From an uncultured Bacilli bacterium (GTDB lineage: Bacteria > Bacillota_I > Bacilli_A > RF39 > UBA660), in assembly GCA_947588925.1 (NCBI GenBank), contig CANQAT010000007.1:1-34964 (forward strand): DNA of 34,964 nucleotides, in the 5' to 3' direction. Positions 11,038 through 18,584 of this stretch are shown here, piece by piece; position 1 is the stretch's first letter, and each line of letters starts with the position of its first letter. The translations under genes and the position numbers were made by a program. The notes under the pieces are model-generated. The model had not been told where the DNA came from. It did not search any database and saw only the letters and a program-made list of their open reading frames with translations.

Positions 11038-11066
11038 ATTATAGATTAGAATTACCTTTTTGTCAA
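11038..11066 (-). promoter_or_regulatory. Sigma-A-type promoter of the T-box/tRNA-Asn/gatCAB/asnS unit
   Basis: TTGACA (11061-11066) - 17 nt - TATAAT (11038-11043). Confidence 0.9.
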
Positions 11067-11145
11067 GTAGTTTTTTATACTTTTATTATATGCATATTCA
11101 TTTGATTTATTTTTTTATTTAAGTTATAATTCTTTTGGTGATATT

Positions 11146-11739
11146 ATGTATTCTATTCAAAATAATGTAGAAAATACTATAATAATTAAAAAATCAAAAT
11201 TTATAACTAAATTATATAGAGTTAATAATATAGAAGAAATTAAAAGTATTATCGATAGTTTAAAAGATGAATATAATGATTCAACGCATATCTGTTATGC
11301 ATATATTGTTAATAATATGGAGAAAAGTTTTGATGATGGTGAGCCTAGTGGGACTAGTGGACTACCTATTTTAAATGTTCTTAAGAAAAATAATTTATCA
11401 AATGTACTTGCAGTAGTTATAAGATATTTTGGTGGGATTAAACTTGGAGCTAGTGGACTTTTAAGAGCATATTCATCAAGTGTTTCTCTAGCTTTAAAAT
11501 TAACTGATATTATAGAACTTATTAAAGGTTATTTAATTGAAATAGAGTTTAATTATGATAATTTAAAATTAGTAGATTATATATTGAGTAATAAAAACAT
11601 TGTAGATAAAAAGTATGAAGATAATATAACGTATAAATTTTATTTAACTAAAGAAGAATTAAATATAATAAGTGAGCTTGAAAAAATAGCAATACATATA
11701 TCTATTATAGATGATGTATTAATTGAAAATAAGAAGTAG
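11146..11739 (+). CDS. YigZ/IMPACT family protein
   Basis: KKSKFITKLYRV...DDGEPSGTSGLPIL...VVIRYFGGIKLGASGLLRAY. Confidence 0.92.
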   Translation: MYSIQNNVENTIIIKKSKFITKLYRVNNIEEIKSIIDSLKDEYNDSTHICYAYIVNNMEKSFDDGEPSGTSGLPILNVLKKNNLSNVLAVVIRYFGGIKLGASGLLRAYSSSVSLALKLTDIIELIKGYLIEIEFNYDNLKLVDYILSNKNIVDKKYEDNITYKFYLTKEELNIISELEKIAIHISIIDDVLIENKK

Positions 11740-11762
11740 TTTGTTACTTCTTATTTTATTTA
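11728..11762. terminator. Terminator between yigZ-like gene and BspA-like gene
   Basis: aataagaagtagtttgttacttcttatttta. Confidence 0.7.
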
Positions 11763-13799
11763 TTAATCTACATAAGTATATGTCTTAGCAGGTATTCCAT
11801 TAAGTAAACTATCTGGCAAATTCCATTTATCTTTAGTTACCTTTACAACAGATAAGTTAGTACAGCCCCAAAACATGCCATAGTCAGTAGCGCTATGTGT
11901 ATCAAAACTTGTTAAATCTAATTCTGTTAGACCTGTACAGTTTGCAAACATGTTGCGCATAAAAGTTACTTTTGAAGTATCAAAATGACTTACATCGAGT
12001 TTCGTTAAACTACTACAATTATTAAACATTCCTCCCATTTCTATTGCAATAGATGTATTAAAATATTCAAGTCCTACTATCTTACTTAAATTTGTACACC
12101 CATTAAACATTCTAGTCATATATGCTAGTTTTTCAAATGTACAATTCTCTCCAAACTTAATACTTTTTAGATTGGTACAGTTTTGAAATAATGAACAATC
12201 CCAAGAAGTAATAACTGTTACACTCTTTGTATTCCATTTGCTTAAATCTAGATACTCTAAATTACTATCATCGGAAAATAATCCATTCATATTTGTTACC
12301 TTTGATGTATCAAAGTTTTCTAGTCCCTTAATTTCTTTTAGGCTCGTACAGCCACGAAGCATAGAACCCATATTTTCTACTTGCGAGGTATTAAAATTAC
12401 TTAAATCGAGACTTGTTAAACTACTACAACCATAAAACATTCCATCCATTCTTGTTACAGAAGATGTATCGAATTTCTCTAGACCTTTTATTTCTTTTAA
12501 GTTGGTACATCCATTAAACATATTGGACATATTTGTTACTTTGATTGTTTTAAACATACTTATATCTAAATATTCTAAACTACTACAGCCCCTAAAAAGA
12601 CCATTAGAATTATTATAAAAATCAGTAACATTTTCTAAAGTAAAATTCTTCCCAAAGTTTATGCTCTTCAAGCTACTACAAAATGTAAACATTCCTCCAT
12701 TCCAAGTCCCAATAGTTGTTACTTTTCTTGCGTCCCACCTAGTTAAATCAAGACTCGTTAAACTTTTGCAATTATAAAATGTAGCACACATATTTGTTAC
12801 ATTCGATGTATCAAAATTTTCTATTCCTTTTATCTCTTTTAAGTTTATACAGTCTCGAAACATATCACCTATGCTTCTTGCACTACTTGTATTAAAATTA
12901 CTTAAATCTAGTTCTTTTAAACTACTACATCCTGAAAACATACCTCCTATATCTGTTACACTACTTGTATTAATTCCTATAAGATTAATATTTTTTAATG
13001 AATTACAATATTGAAACATCCAAGTCATAATCGTTACTTTACTTGTGTTTATTAAATTTAATTCTATTTCTTCTACTACTTGAAAATTCGCAAAAATCCA
13101 TCTAAGATCTGTTGGACAACTTATATATCCATCACTATATACATAGATTGTTCCATTCTTATCATCATAATATGCATTTGTTTCATATTCACTTTTATCT
13201 GTAGATACTTTTATATGTCTAAAATTTTCTAATTCTTCTTTTGTTAAACCTTCTGGTAGTACACTATCTTGTAAAAAGATTATCTTTTTCACTGTCGTAT
13301 CTGCATAATCTCTTCCATATTTTCCATCTTCTATTGTGTCTCCTACTAATGTCTTTATTTTTGTATTAAAAGTATTTCCATCAACTAAAGTACTCTCATT
13401 TAAGTTTTTTAGTATCTCTATATCTTCATCTGTTACTCTTGCATAGTAATCATCTATTAGTCCCTTTAGTACTCTTGTTACTTTTGAGTTCTCTATTAAT
13501 AGAAGTCCACTTTTTAATCCTCTTCCATCATAGTTTATAAATATCTCTTTATCTCCTAGTACTATTTTCTTTCCATTATCAGTAATAGTGTATAATCCAT
13601 CTTTTACATTATTAAATACTTCTTCATTTATAAGAGACGTATTTACTGCTCTTATATATTCACTTGTACTTATCTTTAATGATTTTATCTTTGCCTCTGT
13701 TATTATATTTAATACTAGTGGTACTGCTATTATAGCAATAAAAGCTAATATTAATATTACTGCTAGTAACTCTACTAATGTAAATCCCTCGTTTTTCAT
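11763..13799 (-). CDS. Prepilin-type N-terminus plus BspA-like (DUF285-type) leucine-rich repeat surface protein
   Basis: NEGFTLVELLAVILILAFIAIIAVPLVLNII prepilin signal/helix; many MFxxCxxLxxLDLSxFNTSxVTxM repeats. Confidence 0.9.
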   Translation of the reverse strand: MKNEGFTLVELLAVILILAFIAIIAVPLVLNIITEAKIKSLKISTSEYIRAVNTSLINEEVFNNVKDGLYTITDNGKKIVLGDKEIFINYDGRGLKSGLLLIENSKVTRVLKGLIDDYYARVTDEDIEILKNLNESTLVDGNTFNTKIKTLVGDTIEDGKYGRDYADTTVKKIIFLQDSVLPEGLTKEELENFRHIKVSTDKSEYETNAYYDDKNGTIYVYSDGYISCPTDLRWIFANFQVVEEIELNLINTSKVTIMTWMFQYCNSLKNINLIGINTSSVTDIGGMFSGCSSLKELDLSNFNTSSARSIGDMFRDCINLKEIKGIENFDTSNVTNMCATFYNCKSLTSLDLTRWDARKVTTIGTWNGGMFTFCSSLKSINFGKNFTLENVTDFYNNSNGLFRGCSSLEYLDISMFKTIKVTNMSNMFNGCTNLKEIKGLEKFDTSSVTRMDGMFYGCSSLTSLDLSNFNTSQVENMGSMLRGCTSLKEIKGLENFDTSKVTNMNGLFSDDSNLEYLDLSKWNTKSVTVITSWDCSLFQNCTNLKSIKFGENCTFEKLAYMTRMFNGCTNLSKIVGLEYFNTSIAIEMGGMFNNCSSLTKLDVSHFDTSKVTFMRNMFANCTGLTELDLTSFDTHSATDYGMFWGCTNLSVVKVTKDKWNLPDSLLNGIPAKTYTYVD

Positions 13800-13829
13800 A
13801 TTCTATTCCTCCCATATTAATCTATCTAT

Positions 13830-13865
13830 ATTATCTCATTGCCCCCCCCCCCCCCCCCCTGTCAA
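13830..13865 (-). promoter_or_regulatory. Candidate phase-variable promoter with G18 tract between -35 and -10
   Basis: Minus strand TTGACA (13860-13865) - G18 (13842-13859) - CAATGA - GATAAT (13830-13835); TG at the extended -10 position. Confidence 0.7.
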
Positions 13866-13894
13866 GAGGAACATTTGTTTGCTTTACACTTTTT
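13858..13894 (-). repeat. Copy 2 of the 37-nt exact repeat
   Basis: Identical to positions 1-37. Confidence 0.9.
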
Positions 13895-13982
13895 GCGTAG
13901 AAGCACTATGCATTTGCCTTTTAAATTAAAGAATAACTAATATAATTATTCCCTTATTTTTTATGTTTATTCATCTATTTAA

Positions 13983-14011
13983 AGTATACTACCAGTCACT
14001 TTTAATGTCAA
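13983..14011 (-). promoter_or_regulatory. Strong promoter-like sequence upstream of the G-tract promoter
   Basis: TTGACA (14006-14011) - 17 nt - TATACT (13983-13988). Confidence 0.75.
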
Positions 14012-14012
14012 T

Positions 14013-14038
14013 AAAAAAGCAAGGATTATTTACCTTGC
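14013..14038 (-). terminator. Intrinsic terminator overlapping the 3' end of tsf
   Basis: Minus strand GCAAGG-N8-CCTTGC-TTTTTT. Confidence 0.75.
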
Positions 14039-14904
14039 ATTTGTTTTGCAACTTCTTCTGCGAAGTTTTCTTCTCTTTTTTGCATACCTTCGCCAACTTC
14101 AAAACGAATCATATCAGTTATAGTACCACCATTTGCTTTAACATAATCTGAAACTGTTTCTTTATTTTCTGCTTTTACAAATATTTGATTTTCTAGGCAT
14201 ACTTCTTCATAATATTTTTTAACTTTTCCAACTAATATTCCATCAATCTTATCAGCAGGTTTACCTTCATTTAAAAGTTGTTCTTTCATTATTTCTTTTT
14301 CTTTATCAAGTACGTCAGTAGGTACATCACTAGCTTTAACATATAAAGGTTTCATTGCAGCAGCATGCATAGCAACATCTTTTGCAACATTCTCATTTGC
14401 GCCATCTATTACAGTTAAAACTGCAATTTTTCCTCCCATATGTATATAATCTCCGAAAGTCTCACTATCTTTTTTAGTTACTACTTTCATTCTTCTAAAG
14501 CTTAGTTTTTCACCTATTGTTGCAGTACGAGCAACTATTAATTCTTCTATAGTTCCTTCATTTGTAGAAAGCTTTAGTGCGTCTTCTAATGTTTTAGCAT
14601 CACTATCTATAATAGTTTCTAGTATGGTATTTACCATATCTGTAAATTTTTCATTTTTAGCAACGAAGTCTGTTTCTGCATTAACTTCAACTATTACGGC
14701 TTTATTACCTTTTGTAAGTATTGCAGCTACACCCTCTGCAGCAATTCTATCTGCCTTTTTAGCAGCTTTAGATATCCCCTTTTCTCTCAACCAATCGATT
14801 GCAGCGTCGATATCTCCATTAGTTTCTTCAAGTGCTTTTTTACAATCTAACATTCCAGCACCTGTTTTTTCTCTTAAATCTTTTACTTGACTTGCAGTAA
14901 TCAC
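14026..14904 (-). CDS. tsf: Elongation factor Ts
   Basis: ITASQVKDLREKTGAGMLDCKKALEETNGDIDAAIDWLREKG; GTG start; RBS aaggagg. Confidence 0.98.
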   Translation of the reverse strand: MITASQVKDLREKTGAGMLDCKKALEETNGDIDAAIDWLREKGISKAAKKADRIAAEGVAAILTKGNKAVIVEVNAETDFVAKNEKFTDMVNTILETIIDSDAKTLEDALKLSTNEGTIEELIVARTATIGEKLSFRRMKVVTKKDSETFGDYIHMGGKIAVLTVIDGANENVAKDVAMHAAAMKPLYVKASDVPTDVLDKEKEIMKEQLLNEGKPADKIDGILVGKVKKYYEEVCLENQIFVKAENKETVSDYVKANGGTITDMIRFEVGEGMQKREENFAEEVAKQMQGK

Positions 14905-14924
14905 AATAATCCTCCTTATCTTAT

Positions 14925-14951
14925 AAAAAGATGATTTTTAAATCATCTTCG
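14925..14951 (-). terminator. Terminator/attenuator between rpsB and tsf
   Basis: Minus strand GAAGATGATTTAAAAATCATCTTTTT. Confidence 0.7.
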
Positions 14952-14957
14952 TTTTAT

Positions 14958-15995
14958 TTATTTTAAAGCTTCTAATAACTCAGCTTTTTTCATTGTAGAA
15001 TATCCTTTAATTTCTCTTTCTTTAGCGAGGTCTCTTAATTCAGCTACTGTTTTTACAGTTAAATCTTCTTTAGCTTTAACTGTGGCTTTTTCTTTAACAG
15101 TTTCCTTTTTTTCCTCAACTACTTCTTTAGTTTCTTCTACTTTTACTTCTTTTTCAAAACTTTTTGATGACTTTCTCTTATCAAAAGATTTTTCTTTATC
15201 AAATGGTTTTTCAACATTTTTTCTTTCTTCTTTACGTTTTACTGACTCAACTGCTCTTTTCATGATGTCTGAACCATTTTCATCAGTCTTTCCACTTACA
15301 TAATCAGTAATACTACCACCGTTAGCTTCAAGTATAGCGTTATTTAAAACACCCATAATTAGTTTAACAGCGCGTATTGCATCATCGTTTGCAGGAATTA
15401 CATAATCTATCATATCTGGATCACAGTTTGTATCAACTATTCCAAATACAGGTATATTTAATTTCTTAGCTTCACGTATTGCAATTTCTTCTTTAGATGG
15501 GTCTACTATAATCATAGCCTGTGGAAGTTTATCCATTGAACGAATACCGCATAAAATTTTATCTAATTTAGCATACTCTTTCTTTAGACCAATTACTTCT
15601 TTTTTAGGAAGTAAATCAAATATTCCATCTGCTTCCATCTTTTCTATTTGCTCAAGTCTTTTTACTCTAGCTCTAATAGTTTTAAAGTTTGTAAGTGTTC
15701 CTCCTAACCATCTTTCAGTAACATAGTAAGAATCACTTTTTACAGCTTCTTCTTTAACTGCTTCTTGAGCTTGTTTTCTTGTTCCAACAAAGATAGTTTT
15801 ACCACCATTTTTTGAAATTTCTAGAAGTGCATTATATGCCTCTTCTATCTTCTTTGCAGTCTTTTGTAAATCGATAATATAAATATCATCTCTTGAAGTA
15901 AAAATGTATTCTTTCATTTTTGGATTCCATCTTTTTGTTTGATGGCCAAAATGAACTCCAGCTTCTAATAAGTTGTTCATAGACACAACTGCCAT
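14958..15995 (-). CDS. rpsB: Ribosomal protein S2 with C-terminal extension
   Basis: [41 protein letters not shown]; start MAVVSMNN with RBS GAAAGGAATG. Confidence 0.97.
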   Translation of the reverse strand: MAVVSMNNLLEAGVHFGHQTKRWNPKMKEYIFTSRDDIYIIDLQKTAKKIEEAYNALLEISKNGGKTIFVGTRKQAQEAVKEEAVKSDSYYVTERWLGGTLTNFKTIRARVKRLEQIEKMEADGIFDLLPKKEVIGLKKEYAKLDKILCGIRSMDKLPQAMIIVDPSKEEIAIREAKKLNIPVFGIVDTNCDPDMIDYVIPANDDAIRAVKLIMGVLNNAILEANGGSITDYVSGKTDENGSDIMKRAVESVKRKEERKNVEKPFDKEKSFDKRKSSKSFEKEVKVEETKEVVEEKKETVKEKATVKAKEDLTVKTVAELRDLAKEREIKGYSTMKKAELLEALK

Positions 15996-16142
15996 AATAT
16001 CATTCCTTTCGTTATTTCTTCCACTCATTTCAACTTTATACATCACCAATTGGCACTAGATATATAAATCCATGGGTGTGTAATTTAAAAAGCCATATAT
16101 ATTATAACATATTATATGACTTTTGCAACAATTTTTTTCAAA

Positions 16143-16757
16143 TTAAATAACACTTCTTATACTAACTATAGGGATTATATTAATTTTATCTATCCTAACC
16201 CCAAGCTCTGGCGTTGAAGAATGGACTATTTTACCATTACCGATATAGATTGCAGAATGTGTAACTGTAGTCCCATAACCATAAGAGACTATATCACCCG
16301 GTTTAATATCCTCTATAATAACCTCTTCGCCTGATTTAGCTTGATCAGTTGTAGTTCTAGGAAGTTTTATATTAAACTGTCTATATATTGCTTGTACAAA
16401 TCCTGAGCAGTCCGCACCAGTAGTTAAACTAGTACCTCCACTTACATATGGATTTCCAACGAATTTTACAGCATAATTCACTATTTTTTTTCTCAAGTTA
16501 TCTTCTAACTTTTCTAATCTTAATCTTTCTTCTCTTTCTTTTTCTAACTTCATTTTAGCAAATTCTTTTCTGCCAGTATCTGTCTCATAAAAATTGATAA
16601 TGTTTTTATTTTCTAATTTTTTTGCGCTTATTTCATAAATTTTAACCATCTTTTCTTCATCGTTATTAGCTTCTGTTGATGAAATGTTTCTCGTATCTAT
16701 TAAAGATAGAACTAGCGCGCATATAAAAATTATAAAATAAATTTTTACTTTTTTCAC
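16143..16757 (-). CDS. NlpC/P60-family peptidase with N-terminal hydrophobic segment
   Basis: TGADCSGFVQAIYRQFNIKLPRTT...GDIVSYGYG...THSAIYIGNGKIVHSS; GTG start with RBS AAGGAG. Confidence 0.9.
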   Translation of the reverse strand: MKKVKIYFIIFICALVLSLIDTRNISSTEANNDEEKMVKIYEISAKKLENKNIINFYETDTGRKEFAKMKLEKEREERLRLEKLEDNLRKKIVNYAVKFVGNPYVSGGTSLTTGADCSGFVQAIYRQFNIKLPRTTTDQAKSGEEVIIEDIKPGDIVSYGYGTTVTHSAIYIGNGKIVHSSTPELGVRIDKINIIPIVSIRSVI

Positions 16758-16909
16758 AATAATTCTCCTTAACTTTTCTATGCCTTTTTTAAGACACATT
16801 GTCGATTATAACAAAATATTAAAAAAATGTCAAATTATGGAATTATGGAATTATTAGAATTTATTAATTGCATGTGAAAGAAGTAGCGCAATCCAATATA
16901 AATAAAAAC

Positions 16910-16938
16910 TTGATAAAAATTAATTTTTATGATATTAT
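16910..16938 (+). promoter_or_regulatory. Promoter of candidate antitoxin RNA
   Basis: TTGATA - 17 nt - TATTAT. Confidence 0.65.
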
Positions 16939-16944
16939 GTATAT

Positions 16945-17066
16945 GGATGTGGAAATCACATACAATAAAAAGAGATACACTTGATATTGACGTGTTAGGT
17001 GTTAATCTCTGTCTAAAAATTAGTCTTTGAAAAACACCTATTATGTGTAAATAGGTGTTTTTCTTT
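16945..17066 (+). ncRNA. Candidate type I antitoxin RNA, convergent to a small hydrophobic ORF
   Basis: Good promoter upstream, terminator hairpin at 17031-17061 followed by a T-rich tract, no coding potential. Confidence 0.5.
17031..17066. terminator. Bidirectional terminator shared by the convergent small RNAs
   Basis: AAAACACCTA-TTATGTGTAAA-TAGGTGTTTT, T-rich in both directions. Confidence 0.8.
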
Positions 17067-17131
17067 TAGTCTTGATTGTAAAATTTTGTCATAACCATAA
17101 TAACTAAAATTAGCAGTACGATATATTCCAT
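17066..17131 (-). CDS. Candidate type I toxin peptide MEYIVLLILVIMVMTKFYNQD (21 aa)
   Basis: Single hydrophobic helix with polar tail; AGAGGTG upstream; promoter TTAACT-17-TATTAT at 17236-17264; below the ORF-track size cutoff. Confidence 0.5.
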   Translation of the reverse strand: MEYIVLLILVIMVMTKFYNQD

Positions 17132-17235
17132 AAATCGCCTTTAGACATCACCTCTATTCTAAATTATTTTAGGGTTAAAAATTTGGTTTAATAGAACAGA
17201 GGGAAACACCTAACTATCTTGTATATCTCACGTAC

Positions 17236-17264
17236 ATAATACTACAAAAATAAACGATAGTTAA
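17236..17264 (-). promoter_or_regulatory. Promoter of candidate toxin mRNA
   Basis: TTAACT (17259-17264) - 17 nt - TATTAT (17236-17241). Confidence 0.55.
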
Positions 17265-17299
17265 TGATTTTTTTAACTGCAAAAAATTAATAGAAATTT

Positions 17300-17323
17300 A
17301 AAAATCGTTGAAAATCAACGATT
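17300..17323 (-). terminator. Terminator after tRNA-Glu
   Basis: Minus strand AATCGTTGATTTTCAACGATTTTTA. Confidence 0.8.
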
Positions 17324-17333
17324 AGAATTCAAA

Positions 17334-17410
17334 TGGTGACCTGTAAGGGATTCGGACCCTTGTATGTAGCCTTGAGAGGGCTATGTGTTAAGCCACTTCA
17401 CCAACAGGCC
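17334..17410 (-). tRNA. tRNA-Glu(CTC)
   Basis: GGCCTGTTGGTGAAGTGGCTTAACACATAGCCCTCTCAAGGCTACATACAAGGGTCCGAATCCCTTACAGGTCACCA; loop CTCTCAA. Confidence 0.92.
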
Positions 17411-17536
17411 ATTTCCAAACATATTAATCTTAACACAAATATTAAATTTTTACAATACAAATTTACCAAAAAATGCAAAACTGATTGTCTTGTTTATTAC
17501 CGTAAACGATGATATAATTTAACAAAGGAGGATCAA

Positions 17537-17842
17537 ATGAAAGAAATAACTATCAGAAGCTTACAAGAAGGTATATTAAAAATTGATAATACACCTAACG
17601 CTATTGATAAATACTTTGAAAAACTTGTTGAGGAAGTTGGAGAATTATCGAGAGCTATGAGAAAAGATATTCGTCTTGCAAATAGCGACAATATAAAAGG
17701 AACCGTTGAAGAAGAATTATATGATGTTCTTTATTATGTAATATGTCTATCTAATATGTATAACATAGATTTAGAAAAATGTGCTATTTTAAAAGAAGAA
17801 TTGAACAAAGAAAAGTATAATAGACCAAGTATCTTTGAGTAA
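17537..17842 (+). CDS. MazG-like nucleotide pyrophosphohydrolase
   Basis: KLVEEVGELSRAM...EEELYDVLYYVICLSNMYNIDLE; RBS aaaggagg. Confidence 0.85.
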   Translation: MKEITIRSLQEGILKIDNTPNAIDKYFEKLVEEVGELSRAMRKDIRLANSDNIKGTVEEELYDVLYYVICLSNMYNIDLEKCAILKEELNKEKYNRPSIFE

Positions 17843-17975
17843 AACAATTTAAAATATTTCTTATTGCGATTAATAAGTAGTAATAACTACATAAACATAT
17901 CATCTTTTAAAAATTTTCAACCTAGGATTGACAAATGATATTTATTTGTGATTTAATTGTTTTAGGGGGATTAGT

Positions 17976-18584
17976 ATGGAGAGTTTAAATTTAATAACTG
18001 AACAATTAAGAATTAACTTAATAAACTTTTTTAGAGAGAAAAAGGCAAAATTTGATAGTATGTATTTTGATGATGAAGATGGTGAGGAATTAGAGGATGA
18101 AAATACTTGCTGTGATGAAACAGATACAGATGATTTAGATGACGAAGAATATGATATGTTGGCCGATGAGGAAATAGATTATAATAGTAGTAGGTTCAAT
18201 GAAGAAGTAGAAATGAAACTAGTTGAAGAAATTAGAAAAAGTGACTATAAAAAGATTATTTATCTTATACTTTTAGAAGATATATACGAAGCTTGTAAAT
18301 CAAGACAAATATTAAACGAAAATCTAGCTGACTACGAAAAAAATTATATAAATCTATTAGAAGGAGCCAGTTTAAAAGATATATTTAATTGTTTTGAAAA
18401 AGATGATGAATTCTTACTAGACACATTTTCTTTATTTTATGGCTATAATATATCTAGTTCTATTGAGGATAGATATAAAAATAGAAAGCTTATAGAACTA
18501 GCTGGGAATTATTCTTATTTGGAAAAGTTTTCTGTACATACAATGGATGACGCACAATACGAATACTATAAAAGAAGGAATTAA
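17976..18584 (+). CDS. Hypothetical acidic protein
   Basis: 202-aa ORF with RBS aggggg and internal Asp/Glu-rich tract. Confidence 0.8.
   Translation: MESLNLITEQLRINLINFFREKKAKFDSMYFDDEDGEELEDENTCCDETDTDDLDDEEYDMLADEEIDYNSSRFNEEVEMKLVEEIRKSDYKKIIYLILLEDIYEACKSRQILNENLADYEKNYINLLEGASLKDIFNCFEKDDEFLLDTFSLFYGYNISSSIEDRYKNRKLIELAGNYSYLEKFSVHTMDDAQYEYYKRRN

Noticed and set aside
11790-13080. Regularly spaced DNA repeats resembling a CRISPR or minisatellite array
   Set aside because: The periodicity is explained by in-frame BspA-like protein repeats and the units are not identical.
13842-13859. C18 run as a pure assembly or sequencing artefact
   Set aside because: Exact length may be unreliable, but the tract sits precisely between promoter elements and its flank recurs at the left edge, so a real variable tract is more likely.
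13588-13929. Plus-strand ORF with poly-Pro from the C tract
   Set aside because: Crosses the promoter and homopolymer tract; antisense to the prepilin gene and lacks an RBS.
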